Below are positions 42,276-51,517 of a DNA stretch of 64,000 nt, one piece after another (position 1 is the stretch's first letter; every line of letters begins with the position of its first letter). The DNA is from an uncultured Lachnospiraceae bacterium (GTDB lineage: Bacteria; Bacillota; Clostridia; Lachnospirales; Lachnospiraceae), in NCBI GenBank assembly GCA_910585635.1, contig CAJUFE010000020.1:1-64000 (forward strand), read 5' to 3'. A program made the translations under genes and the position numbers. The notes beneath the pieces were generated by a model. That model ran no database searches and had not been told where the DNA came from. It was given only the letters and a program-made list of their open reading frames with translations.

Positions 42276-44993
42276 TCATGGCAGGTAGGTGCTGTACCGC
42301 AGCCTGCCATCCTGGATCTGGAGCATCACCGCTCCCTGCTCTCCTGTCTTTAGGACTAGACTCCCTGCCCGACGGATCCGCTCCAGGGCCTCCTCATGGG
42401 GATGGCCGTAACGGTTTTCTTCTTGATAGGAGATCACCGTCAGCGCAGGCTCCAGGGCCTCCAAAAGCACCTGGCTGTTGGAATAGCGGGAGCCGTGGTG
42501 GGCGGCCTTTAAGACCTGGACCGCTGACAGGGGGACGGACAGCCCTTCTGCATCCAACGGCTGCCCGGAGCCGGACTGTTGCTCCACCATGCGCCGCTCT
42601 CCCTCCTGGTCCGTATCGCCGGTCAGCAACATATGGAAGGCCCCATGATCCACCCGCAGGATCAGGGACTGCTGGTTCCGGTCAGACTGGTCGATGGCCT
42701 CCTCTCTTTTCGGATAGAGACAGACCAGCCGGGTGGTCCCTGCCTGTATCCAGTCCCCGGCATCCATATACCAGATGCCGGTCCCTCTGGCTCTGGCGGC
42801 CGCGATCAGCGGGTCATAGGCTCCATCCCCTCTTCCTTTTTCCGGAAGGATGAGGCGGCGGATCTGGATCTGCGGGCATCCCTCTAGAAGATAGCGCAGG
42901 CCGCTGATATGGTCCTCATCCCCATGGCTGACCAGGGCCGCGTCGATGGAGCGGATCCCCTTAGACTTTAAGAAGGGCTCCAGCCGGTCCTCTCCCAGAC
43001 GTTTCTCGCTGGTGCTCCCTCCGTCCACCAAGATCACAGACTGCGCTGCCGCGTTCCGTTCTCCAGGTACCGTCCCCTCCTGCCCCGGCCCTGCTCCCGC
43101 TCTCTCCTGCCCCGGCCCTGCTCCCGCTCTCTCCTGCTCCGGCCCTGCTCCCGCTCTCTCCTGCCCCGGCCCTGCTCCCGCTCTCTCCTGCTCCGGCCCT
43201 GCTCCCGCTCTCTCCTGCCCGGCCATCGCAAACCTGCCGCCTTCGCTGACGATCACGATGCCGTCCCCCTGCCCCACATCCAGGAAGGTGACGGAACAGC
43301 CCTTTTGTGCAGGCGGGCGCAGGCACAAAAAGCAGCACAGACTCCCTGCGGACAATAACAGCACCTTCCACCAGCTCTGCCGTCTTTGCCACACCCGGGC
43401 TATCCAAGCTCCCGGCAACGGCAGGATGACCTCATCCCCTCTTTTTTCCACCTTGCGCAGCGCCAGGACCATCCCGGCCAGCAGCAGATAGTAGGCGGCG
43501 ATCTGCCCCCATCCCGGCCTTCCCAGCAAGATCTCACTGCCGGGTAGGGATAAAAAGAGCTGGCAGAGCTTCTGATAGCCCCACAGGATATAATGCCCGC
43601 TCCCTACAGCCGCCACACCCAGCGCCGGCAGGAAAAAGCCAGCCCCGATCCCTAAAAGGCCTGAGCCGATCACATAGCCCATCAGCGGCACCACCAGGAG
43701 GTTCAGGCAGATCCCGTAGGCCGGATACTGAAAATAATGCCAGAGCACCACAGGGGCGGTCATCAGCTGGACCGATAAGCTGATCAGGAGGCTTTTCTGC
43801 CAGGCCCGTTTAAGCTCCATGACATTTTCTAGCTCCGCGCCCAGCAGACCGATCCCCAGCACAGCGCCAAAGGAGAGCTGGAAGCCGCTGTCCCCGATCA
43901 AAAAGGGCCTGGAAAAGGCCAGCATGAAGGCTGCCAGGGACAGGGCAGATAAAAGGTCGTAGGTCCTCCCTAAGAAAGCGGCCAGGAAGGCGGTCGTCAG
44001 CATGATGGCAGCCCGCAGGGCTGAGCCGGAGGCGCCGGTCATCAGGCCGTAGCTGATGACAGCCGCCCCACCGGCCAGCGCCGCGGCGCCGTATCCCACC
44101 CCCGCCTTTCTAAAGAGCTTATAAAGCCCCATCCCCAGCATGGACAGGTGGAGGCCGCTGATCGCCAGCAGATGGGAGATCCCGCTGCGCTGGTATAGGT
44201 CCTTTACCGACTGATCCATCTCCTCCTTCTCCCCCAGGATCGCCGCCCGGAAGATCTGGCTGTCCTCTTCCTCACAGACCGCGGTCAGGATCTGGCTGCA
44301 GCGGCGGCGGAAACGGTATAACCCGTCCAGATAGGGGGAATAGGAGTCCTCTCCTGCTCCAGACCCTCCCACCCGTTCCAGCCGGTCCGCGAACAGCGCC
44401 ATGGAGATCCTTCGGGAGCGGTAGTACGCCTCCAGGTCGAACTGGCCGGGGTTCCTGGCCTCCGCAAAGCGGCTGACCTCCCCCCACACGGTCACCTGCT
44501 CCCCGATCCGCAGCTGCGCCCGTTTTCCCTTTTTTGCAGCCTGCCGCTGCTCCATGGTCCCCTTTTCCCCAGCCTGCCATGGTCCCAGGACCGCCTCTCC
44601 TCCAGCCTGCTGTGCTGTCTCCTCTATTTTGAGATAGACCAGCACCTGCTCCATGGACTCTGTTTTGATGAGGATCTTCTGATACTCCCCCTTCTCCCGG
44701 ATATCCACCACCTGTCCGGTCAGACCCTCTGGGCCGATAGGCGCGCCGTCCTCCGGCAGACCGGTCTTTACCGCCTCCCATCCCTGAAAGGCACTCCCCA
44801 TCCGCCAAAAGCCCAGCAGAAAGACCGCCATGAGGCAGGCAGCCCGCCATCGGCGCGGGACCGTGAAGGGTCCCAAAAATAAAAATACAAGAAACAGGAT
44901 CGCCCCTATCCCAAGGAGCATCCCCATCTCTTTCATCGATATCCCCACGCTTTTCACGCACCAGGCGCAGCACTCTCCAAGTACGAAGCCCAC
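42276..44993 (-). CDS. comEC: competence protein ComEC/Rec2
   Basis: About 905 residues. N-terminal DUF4131 region with TM helices, the Competence domain (HLLAISGLHLSMLGMGLYKL), then a metallo-beta-lactamase-like domain with LVSHGDEDHISGL and AAHHGSRYSNSQ. Forms the channel for single-stranded DNA uptake. The stated GTG has no RBS; an in-frame ATC at 45020, preceded by GGAGGG and giving the typical IKRPLFAAA start, may be the true initiation site. A tandem-repeat insert of 45 residues lies in the lactamase-like domain. Confidence 0.93.
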   Translation of the reverse strand: MGFVLGECCAWCVKSVGISMKEMGMLLGIGAILFLVFLFLGPFTVPRRWRAACLMAVFLLGFWRMGSAFQGWEAVKTGLPEDGAPIGPEGLTGQVVDIREKGEYQKILIKTESMEQVLVYLKIEETAQQAGGEAVLGPWQAGEKGTMEQRQAAKKGKRAQLRIGEQVTVWGEVSRFAEARNPGQFDLEAYYRSRRISMALFADRLERVGGSGAGEDSYSPYLDGLYRFRRRCSQILTAVCEEEDSQIFRAAILGEKEEMDQSVKDLYQRSGISHLLAISGLHLSMLGMGLYKLFRKAGVGYGAAALAGGAAVISYGLMTGASGSALRAAIMLTTAFLAAFLGRTYDLLSALSLAAFMLAFSRPFLIGDSGFQLSFGAVLGIGLLGAELENVMELKRAWQKSLLISLSVQLMTAPVVLWHYFQYPAYGICLNLLVVPLMGYVIGSGLLGIGAGFFLPALGVAAVGSGHYILWGYQKLCQLFLSLPGSEILLGRPGWGQIAAYYLLLAGMVLALRKVEKRGDEVILPLPGAWIARVWQRRQSWWKVLLLSAGSLCCFLCLRPPAQKGCSVTFLDVGQGDGIVIVSEGGRFAMAGQERAGAGPEQERAGAGPGQERAGAGPEQERAGAGPGQERAGAGPGQEGTVPGERNAAAQSVILVDGGSTSEKRLGEDRLEPFLKSKGIRSIDAALVSHGDEDHISGLRYLLEGCPQIQIRRLILPEKGRGDGAYDPLIAAARARGTGIWYMDAGDWIQAGTTRLVCLYPKREEAIDQSDRNQQSLILRVDHGAFHMLLTGDTDQEGERRMVEQQSGSGQPLDAEGLSVPLSAVQVLKAAHHGSRYSNSQVLLEALEPALTVISYQEENRYGHPHEEALERIRRAGSLVLKTGEQGAVMLQIQDGRLRYSTYLP
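43078..43212. repeat. five 27-bp tandem repeats inside comEC
   Basis: Units begin at 43078, 43105, 43132, 43159 and 43186, reading TCCTG(C/T)(C/T)CCGGCC.. with two alternating versions. They encode a nine-residue unit ERAGAGP(G/E)Q in frame with comEC. The insertion falls in a loop between the first strands of the beta-lactamase-like domain. Confidence 0.95.
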
Positions 44994-45021
44994 TGCTGCT
45001 GCAAAAAGCGGCCTTTTGATC

Positions 45022-45957
45022 TTATCTCCCTCCTGTCACAAGATCCATATTTTGTTCAAACAAGGTATCCAAAGACAGCACGTCCCTGAACATCACCGTA
45101 GGCGAACCGTTGACCGAGAACTGTACCCGGTTCACCGTGGTCAGCTGGGTCAGGGAATTGACGATCGAATAGATCGGCAGCTCCTCCCTGCCCCCTAAGC
45201 TGTTGTTCAGGAAGGCCCCGTCAAAATTTACGTAGCACACATTATCGGTCACCGATATGTTCAAAAGCTTCGTGTCCGGCGGGATCGTGGCCTGGCAGCC
45301 TTCGGTCTGGGGCCCCTCCAGGAGCTGCTCCACCACCAGCCGTTCCATGGAGGTATTGCTGTTGTGTATGACCTCCCGCTTCTCCTCCACCAGGCCCTGT
45401 CCCTCGGCGTCCGCAAAATACAAGGTCAGCTCGGACTTTTCATAGGTGTTCACATCGCTCAGGGCATCGATGAAGTCCCCTGCCGCCAGCATCCCCACCG
45501 GGTTCCCGTAGGAATCCATCAAGGGCTGCTCGCCGCTGTAGATATTGATATACTCTACCTCTTCGATCTGGGTCAACGTCTTGGTCAGGGCCGCCCTGCA
45601 TAAGATCTCCTGGCTGGAGCTCATCAGCATATAGCTGGCGTCAAAATACAGGTACAGCACATTGGACTCCAGCTGGAACCGCTCAAGCTCCGTCCTGGCT
45701 GCCAGGGGGGATTGGCAATCTAGGTCGGCCGGCACGTTCGCCAGCTGATCATACAGCTCCTGGATGAGCTGGGCTGCCTCAGTGGACCGGGCCTGATAGC
45801 CTACCGGCGTCATCCTGGTCATGCCCGTGTTCAGATAATAGATCGCAAAATTGCCCTCTGCAGGCTCCGGCGCCCCCACTTGCCGCGGGCTGCATCCACC
45901 TGCAAGGAGCATCAGCCCGGCCAGGCAGATCCACCAGACTCTCCTCATCTGTTTCAT
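45022..45957 (-). CDS. GerMN-domain lipoprotein
   Basis: About 311 residues. Lipoprotein signal with lipobox LAGGC near residue 21. Two GerMN-type repeats follow (about 35-165 and 185-300), the second with SVTDNVCYVNFDGAF and QFSVNG. GerMN proteins occur as sporulation or germination factor GerM and as partners of WalK-like kinases. It overlaps the kinase gene by ATGA, so the two are coupled and probably act together at the membrane. Start 45957 with GGGAGG. Confidence 0.88.
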   Translation of the reverse strand: MKQMRRVWWICLAGLMLLAGGCSPRQVGAPEPAEGNFAIYYLNTGMTRMTPVGYQARSTEAAQLIQELYDQLANVPADLDCQSPLAARTELERFQLESNVLYLYFDASYMLMSSSQEILCRAALTKTLTQIEEVEYINIYSGEQPLMDSYGNPVGMLAAGDFIDALSDVNTYEKSELTLYFADAEGQGLVEEKREVIHNSNTSMERLVVEQLLEGPQTEGCQATIPPDTKLLNISVTDNVCYVNFDGAFLNNSLGGREELPIYSIVNSLTQLTTVNRVQFSVNGSPTVMFRDVLSLDTLFEQNMDLVTGGR

Positions 45958-47576
45958 TTTCCGCCTCCCGTCCTGGTATCGTTCTCTCGGCGATCGCCTT
46001 TGTCCGTATAGCCGCCTCTGATCCAAAACCCCTTCAGGGCCGGAGAGCCCTTCACCGTCCCCGGGCCTCCTGCCCCCTCCGGCACATGGAGCAGCGGGAT
46101 CCGGACCGTAAAGGTGGTCCCCTCCCCCTCCCGGCTCTCTACCTTTATGCTGCCTCGGTGCATCAAGATCACGCTCTTGGTGATCGACAGCCCCAGACCA
46201 GTCCCGCCGGTCTCCCGGGAGCGGGCTTTATCGACCCGGTAAAAACGCTCGAAGATATGCTCCTGGTACCCTTCGCTGATCCCGATACCGGAATCCGCCA
46301 CCTTCACATAAAAAAACTTGTGGTCCGCGTCCAGGGTCACCCGCACCCAGCCATTTTCCACATTATACTTGATGGCATTCTCCACCAGGTTATTGAAGGC
46401 CAGGGAAAGCTTCACCTCGTCCACATCGGCGCTCACCTCCCGGATGCTCTCAAAGATCAGCTCCACGTTCCGCTTCTTCGCGATCGGGCGCAGCCTTTTT
46501 AGGATCATCTCCATCAGGCTGTTCACGGAAGTCTGGACGGCGTTCATCTGGTCCATGGCCGCCTTATCCATCTTCACCAGGGATAAGAGATCGTCGATGA
46601 TCTTGCTCTCCCGGTCGATCTCATCGGAGATATCCGATAAAAACTCCCGGTACAGCTCCACCGGCGCGCCTTCCATCCCCATCAGCGAATCCGCCAGCAC
46701 CCGGATCGAGGTGATCGGGGTCTTCAGCTCATGGGACACATTGGAGACAAATTCCTGCCGGGACTGGTCTACCGCCTTGAGCTTCGCCAGGGTCCGCTTT
46801 ACCGCCTGGGATATCTCCTTGGTCTCCTGGTATGTATGCTCATCGATGTCCACCTCTAAGTTCCCCTCGGACACCTCCGCCAGCATCCCCTGGAGACGGC
46901 GGAAGGGACGGATCAGCACCCCCACGATCCCTACGCTGACCGCCAGGAGCACCACCGCCGTGATCATGGTCAGAAAGCTGGATTCTTCTCTTACCGCCTG
47001 GGCCTGGAGGCTGATGGTCCCTGTGGAGGAGGACATCACCAGGACCCCTAAGATCTCCCTTTCCGGCGTGTTGGCATAGATCGGGAAGGTCTGGACGATA
47101 TAGCGTTTTTCTTTATTATTGATGTTGCTGTTCTCCCCCTGGAAGCAGCGGATGACCTCCTCGGATACCACGATCTTCCCCTCTGCCAGCCCAAAAGAGT
47201 CCTTAATGACCCGATAGTCCTGGTCCACGATCACGATCCGCCCGTGGAAAAAATCCGCCGTGGTCTCGATCTCATTGTCAAAGGACGTATTATCTGCCGC
47301 GCCGGTCATATAGCCGGCCCTGGACATCTTGCTGCTCAAGATCAGACACTGGGTCTGTACATCCACACTGCGGCTGTTGGTCTGGTTCTGCTCTACCAGC
47401 CGGGAGAGCACCCGTCCCTGGATCACCATGGGCAGGAGGCCGAACAGGACCAGCAGCAAGGTCAAAGGGAGCATGATGCTGCACTTTTTCATCTCCTCTG
47501 TGCCGCTCCCACGCTTATGAGAGCCAGAAGAGGGCAGGGCAGGCCCGCTCTCCCGTTTACTGTGCGATAACGACAT
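45954..47576 (-). CDS. membrane sensor histidine kinase (HAMP-HisKA-HATPase)
   Basis: About 540 residues. A short cytoplasmic tail, TM1 near 33-52, an extracellular sensor to about 190, TM2, then HAMP, dimerisation domain with phospho-accepting His in FVSNVSHELKTP, and ATP-binding motifs NLVENAIKYN, DSGIGI and GTGLGLS. Resembles WalK/PhoR kinases. No response regulator gene is adjacent: upstream is degV and downstream the GerMN lipoprotein, so its partner is elsewhere. ATG at 47576 with GAGGGGTGAGG upstream. Confidence 0.92.
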   Translation of the reverse strand: MSLSHSKRESGPALPSSGSHKRGSGTEEMKKCSIMLPLTLLLVLFGLLPMVIQGRVLSRLVEQNQTNSRSVDVQTQCLILSSKMSRAGYMTGAADNTSFDNEIETTADFFHGRIVIVDQDYRVIKDSFGLAEGKIVVSEEVIRCFQGENSNINNKEKRYIVQTFPIYANTPEREILGVLVMSSSTGTISLQAQAVREESSFLTMITAVVLLAVSVGIVGVLIRPFRRLQGMLAEVSEGNLEVDIDEHTYQETKEISQAVKRTLAKLKAVDQSRQEFVSNVSHELKTPITSIRVLADSLMGMEGAPVELYREFLSDISDEIDRESKIIDDLLSLVKMDKAAMDQMNAVQTSVNSLMEMILKRLRPIAKKRNVELIFESIREVSADVDEVKLSLAFNNLVENAIKYNVENGWVRVTLDADHKFFYVKVADSGIGISEGYQEHIFERFYRVDKARSRETGGTGLGLSITKSVILMHRGSIKVESREGEGTTFTVRIPLLHVPEGAGGPGTVKGSPALKGFWIRGGYTDKGDRRENDTRTGGGK

Positions 47577-47580
47577 AGCC

Positions 47581-48471
47581 TCACCCCTCAAAGGCTTCAG
47601 ACTGTGCGCAGAGCGCCAGCTTCCTGGAAGCCGCCACCGCCAGAGAGCCCGGCCCGATATGACAGGCGATGCTCAAAGAAAGGGGCGCGACCACGATATC
47701 CGCGTCCGGGTATCTGGCCTGGAGCTCTTCCTTAAATTCCAGGGCCGCCTCCTCATTCTGGGAATAGGCGATCTCCAGGTGGGTCTCCTTCGCCTCCGGA
47801 TCCATAAACCGGGTCTCCAGATCCTTTTGCAGCGCGGTCATCATAGTGGTCTTGGCCTGCTTCATGGTCCTGACCTTAGAAAACGCGTCCAGCTTCTCTC
47901 CCTGGATCGTCAGCACCGGCTTGATCTTGAGCAAGGTCCCCAGGGCGGCCGCCGCGGGGGTGATCCGGCCGCCCTTTTTTAGATACTTTAAGGTGTCCAC
48001 CGTGATGTAGATCGTGCTGTCAAACTTCACCGCCTCCAGCTTCTCCTTGATCTGGGGAGCCGTAAAGCCCTTCTCTGCCATCTCTAAGGCATCCAGCACC
48101 GACTGGCGCTGGGTCACCGAGATCCGCTGGTTATCCACCACCTGCACCCGGCCCTCATAGTCCTGGGCCAGCATCATCGCCGTCCCGCAGGAGCTGCTAA
48201 GGCCGCTTGACATAGGGATATGGACCACCGCGTCATGGTCCTTTAACAGACCGTCCCACAGCTCCGTCACCGCGGCCGGGGATGGCTGGGAGGTGGAGAT
48301 ATCCGCTCCCTTTTCCAGCTCCTGGTAGAACTGCGCCTGGGTCAAGTCCACCTCCTCAAAAAGCGTCTTTTCATCGATCATAAAAGGCATGGGGAGGATG
48401 GAGACGCCAAAGGCCTTCCCCTCTTCCCTGGTCATGCCGCTGTTGCTGTCAGTCACTATCGCGATCTTCAT
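47581..48471 (-). CDS. DegV family fatty-acid-binding protein
   Basis: About 296 residues. IAIVTDSNSG at the start, SQPSPAAV, IPMSSGLSSSCGTA (fatty-acid-contacting serine region) and the C-terminal CHIGPGSLAVA are DegV hallmarks. DegV/FakB proteins present fatty acids to FakA kinase for phospholipid synthesis. ATG at 48471 with GGAGGA; an ATG one codon earlier is equally possible. Ends four bases before the kinase gene. Confidence 0.93.
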   Translation of the reverse strand: MKIAIVTDSNSGMTREEGKAFGVSILPMPFMIDEKTLFEEVDLTQAQFYQELEKGADISTSQPSPAAVTELWDGLLKDHDAVVHIPMSSGLSSSCGTAMMLAQDYEGRVQVVDNQRISVTQRQSVLDALEMAEKGFTAPQIKEKLEAVKFDSTIYITVDTLKYLKKGGRITPAAAALGTLLKIKPVLTIQGEKLDAFSKVRTMKQAKTTMMTALQKDLETRFMDPEAKETHLEIAYSQNEEAALEFKEELQARYPDADIVVAPLSLSIACHIGPGSLAVAASRKLALCAQSEAFEG

Positions 48472-48548
48472 CATTTCCTCCATTCTATGCGTACCCTGCC
48501 GCACATCAGCCGCAGCCTGTCTGCGGCAGGACCGTCCACAGCTCCACT

Positions 48549-50351
48549 CTATGCACCCATCTCATAGGCTGATGTGTACAATTGGTGGTACATCCCCTTC
48601 TTTTCCATCAGCTCCTTATGGCTCCCTTCCTCCACGATCTTATTTTCCGAGAGGACTAAGATCCGGTCCGCGTTCTGGATCGTGGTCAGGCGGTGGGCGA
48701 TGGTCAATGTGGTCCGGCCCACGGCCAGCTGATCCAAGGACTGGCTGACCAGATGCTCGCTCTCATTATCCAGAGCCGAGGTGGCCTCGTCCAGCACCAG
48801 GATCGAGGGATCCTTTAAAAATACCCGGGCGATGCTGATCCGCTGCTTCTGGCCGCCGGACAGCTTCACCCCCCGCTCGCCTACATAGGTATCATACCCG
48901 TCCTTCAGCTGGGCGATGAACTCGTGGGCTCCGGCCAGCTTGGCCGCCTTTAGCACCTCTTCACGGGAGGCGCCCGGCCGCCCGTAGGCGATATTGTCAA
49001 ATACCGACCCGGAGAACAGGTATACATCCTGCTGGACCACGCCGATATGGGAGCGGAGGCTCTGGAGGGTGATGCTCTTGATCTCCTTTCCGTCGATCAG
49101 CACCCGCCCTTTGGTGGCGTCGTAGAACCGGGGGATCAGGTTGCAGAGGGTGGTCTTCCCTCCGCCGGATGGCCCCACCAGCGCCACATGCTCCCCGGGA
49201 CGGACCTTTAAGCAGATATCCTCCAGCACCGGCGTATGATCGTCAGGGTATTCAAAGCTCACATGGTCAAAAGCGATCTCGCCTTTGACTTTTGCCACGG
49301 GCGAAGCGCCTTCATCGTCAAAGATGTCCACATTGGCATCCAAAAGCTCCATGAACCGCTCGATCCCCGTCATGCCCCGCTGGAACTGCTCCGCGAACTC
49401 GATGATCCGGCGGATCGTGGCCAGGAGGGTGGTCACGTACATCACGTAGGCCACCATGTCGCCAGGCGCGATCAGGCCCTTTACCATGAAGATGCCCCCA
49501 GCCATGATCACCACCATGTACATCAGACCGTCGAACATCCGGACCGTATCCTGGAAAGCGGCCATATAAAAATAGGTCTTCCGTTTGATCTCCAAAAACT
49601 GCAGGTTATCCTGCTGGAACTTCTCCAGCTCCACCTTCTCATTAGCAAAGGCCCGCACCACCCGGTTGCCCAGAAGGCTGTCCTCGATCCTGGCGTTCAG
49701 CTCCCCGATATGGTTGCGCTGCTCCCGGTTCGCCGCCCGGACCTTTAGGTTAAAATAGGTACAGGAGACGGCCATCACCGGGATAAAAAAGAAGATGATC
49801 GCCGTCAGCAGCAGGTTGATCCTGGATAAGATCAAGAAGGAGATCACCGCCTTTAAAAAGGCGATAAAGAACTCCTCCGGGCAGTGATGGGAAAATTCCG
49901 TCACGTCAAACAGGTCGCTGGTGATCCGGGCCATGATCTGGCCCACCTTCGTGTTGCTGAAATAGCTGTCCGAAAGCTTCTGCAGATGGGCGAAGGCATC
50001 CCTCCGCATATCGGTCTCGATCGCGGCGCCCATCACGTGGCCGGTGTAGGCCATATAGAAGCTGGCAAAGCCGTCCAATACCCGCAGGGCCAGATAAAAG
50101 AGGCCGATCCGCACCACCAGCCCCACCGACAGGGAGGCCAGATCCTTCATGCCCTGGTCGGTCAGATAGCGCATGATCATCGGCAGCACCATCTCGCAGA
50201 CGATCGTCAGCGCCGCGCAGGCTAAGTCGAAGAACATGATCTTTTTATAGGGGCCGTAATAGGGGATAAAACGGCGTAAAAGCTCGGAGGTTGGGATCGT
50301 CCGGGTGGGCTGGGCGATCTTATTTGATCTCATGGGGGGTTTTTGGCTCAT
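48549..50351 (-). CDS. ABC exporter, fused permease-ATPase (MsbA/LmrA type)
   Basis: 600 residues. Six TM helices in the first 330 residues, then an ABC domain with Walker A GPSGGGKTT, Q-loop, signature LSGGQKQR, Walker B ILVLDEATSALD and H-loop IAHRLTT. Half-transporter that works as a dimer, homodimer unless a partner exists elsewhere. Substrate (lipid, drug or peptide) unknown. ATG at 50351 with AAAGGA. Flanked upstream by a dispersed repeat. Confidence 0.93.
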   Translation of the reverse strand: MSQKPPMRSNKIAQPTRTIPTSELLRRFIPYYGPYKKIMFFDLACAALTIVCEMVLPMIMRYLTDQGMKDLASLSVGLVVRIGLFYLALRVLDGFASFYMAYTGHVMGAAIETDMRRDAFAHLQKLSDSYFSNTKVGQIMARITSDLFDVTEFSHHCPEEFFIAFLKAVISFLILSRINLLLTAIIFFFIPVMAVSCTYFNLKVRAANREQRNHIGELNARIEDSLLGNRVVRAFANEKVELEKFQQDNLQFLEIKRKTYFYMAAFQDTVRMFDGLMYMVVIMAGGIFMVKGLIAPGDMVAYVMYVTTLLATIRRIIEFAEQFQRGMTGIERFMELLDANVDIFDDEGASPVAKVKGEIAFDHVSFEYPDDHTPVLEDICLKVRPGEHVALVGPSGGGKTTLCNLIPRFYDATKGRVLIDGKEIKSITLQSLRSHIGVVQQDVYLFSGSVFDNIAYGRPGASREEVLKAAKLAGAHEFIAQLKDGYDTYVGERGVKLSGGQKQRISIARVFLKDPSILVLDEATSALDNESEHLVSQSLDQLAVGRTTLTIAHRLTTIQNADRILVLSENKIVEEGSHKELMEKKGMYHQLYTSAYEMGA

Positions 50352-50466
50352 GGTGTTCTGTCCTTTTCTTATTTTTACACATAGTAGCTTTATTCTATCC
50401 TATTTTTGTGGGAAAGGGAAGAAGAAAATGTGTTAGTTTTCGCAGGTGGGCCAAAGGGTCCGCTCC

Positions 50467-50534
50467 GGGAGGGGCATGTCACAACAGGACGCGCTCTCGC
50501 TCCGCTAGGGTCCTTTATGTGACATGCCCCTCCC
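50467..50534. repeat. dispersed palindromic repeat, internally deleted short form (copy D)
   Basis: 68 bp with arms GGGAGGGGCATGTCACA (50467-50483) and its complement (50518-50534). Read on the minus strand it is identical to copy C, except that the roughly 64 bases between CTAGCGGA and CGGAGCGAG are missing. It is a clean deletion at a short shared CGGA. Confidence 0.92.
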
Positions 50535-50562
50535 TCCGCTACGTTATGGCTGCTCTTCGGGT

Positions 50563-50635
50563 CTCCGGATGCGGACGGGTGACCGACAATGCACCTGCAC
50601 CGATCCAACAGCTGGCGTGGGTGTGAAAAGTAACG
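50563..50635 (+). repeat. dispersed repeat, module II (copy D)
   Basis: 73 bp from CTCCGGATGCGGACGGGTGA to GTGTGAAAAGTAACG, nearly identical to 212-285. It sits about 70 bases before the start of the zinc-ribbon gene and so lies in that gene's upstream region. Confidence 0.8.
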
Positions 50636-50702
50636 AAGCCACTTGACAAAAAGGCGGGATGATGGCAGATTAAAGGTAATCTTTGATAAGGAGGGGTGTT
50701 TT

Positions 50703-51488
50703 ATGCCATATTGTCCGAAATGTGACATGGAATTTGTAGAGGGGATCACGGTGTGCTCGGATTGCGGGTCACCGTTATATGAGTCCGTGGAGGCGGCCGA
50801 AGCGGCCAGGAAGGCGAAGGAGGAGAAGGCGCTGGCCCAGTTTGTCCGCTCTATGGCTCCGGGATGGAGCGAGGACGGGGAGGCGGAGGCTGCGGACGGG
50901 GACGATGGGATGGACGAGGGGACACGCAAGGAGCTCCAAAAGATCGCACAGCAGATCGTCCTGGAACAAGCCAAGGAAGAGACCGCCGAGAGGACGCATG
51001 TATCAGTCTATGTAAAGAAGTCAGAGCATTATAACGACTTAAAGTCCTCTGCGGCGGCCTTCCTCCTGATGGGCTGTGTGTCCGCCCTGCTGGCGGCCGC
51101 CTTCCTGGGAGGGCTCATCCCAGGAAACGGGAACACCAGGTGGGTGTTCGGCGGCGTCTTAGCCGCGGCCGGTCTGGTCTTTTTCTATATCTGGTCTAAG
51201 ACAAAGAAGGATATGGTCTCCGTAAAGGAGGAGGCCGCTAAAGAGGAGGCCCGGACGAGGGAGCTGGTGGAGCAGTTCCTGGCGGCCCACCCGGCAGCCC
51301 ACATCGACCGGCAGCTGGCCCAGGAGGCGGCCTTGACCGGAGACAGCGAGGATACCGCGGAGGAGCTGAGCCTGAAGCGCTACGGGCTCATCCAGGATCT
51401 TTTGGTCACAGAGAACGATCTGCCAGATCCAGCCTATGTGGATGCCTTGGCGGAGGAGATCTATGACCGACTGTTCGGGAAAGGATGA
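50703..51488 (+). CDS. zinc-ribbon membrane protein, function unknown
   Basis: 261 residues. N-terminal zinc ribbon with CPKC and CSDC pairs (about 4-24), then a charged Ala/Glu-rich helical stretch, two TM helices (about 120-140 and 148-166), and a helical cytoplasmic tail. Proteins of this plan are common in Lachnospiraceae and lack assigned function. ATG at 50703 with AAGGAGGGG; the frame opens 60 bases earlier, inside repeat sequence, without an RBS. Confidence 0.8.
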   Translation: MPYCPKCDMEFVEGITVCSDCGSPLYESVEAAEAARKAKEEKALAQFVRSMAPGWSEDGEAEAADGDDGMDEGTRKELQKIAQQIVLEQAKEETAERTHVSVYVKKSEHYNDLKSSAAAFLLMGCVSALLAAAFLGGLIPGNGNTRWVFGGVLAAAGLVFFYIWSKTKKDMVSVKEEAAKEEARTRELVEQFLAAHPAAHIDRQLAQEAALTGDSEDTAEELSLKRYGLIQDLLVTENDLPDPAYVDALAEEIYDRLFGKG

Positions 51489-51517
51489 AACCTGAAACCT
51501 CAGGGGATCTGATGCTC

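Noticed and set aside
43078..43212. Possible CRISPR array
   Set aside because: The 27-bp units are directly adjacent with no spacers and are in frame with comEC.
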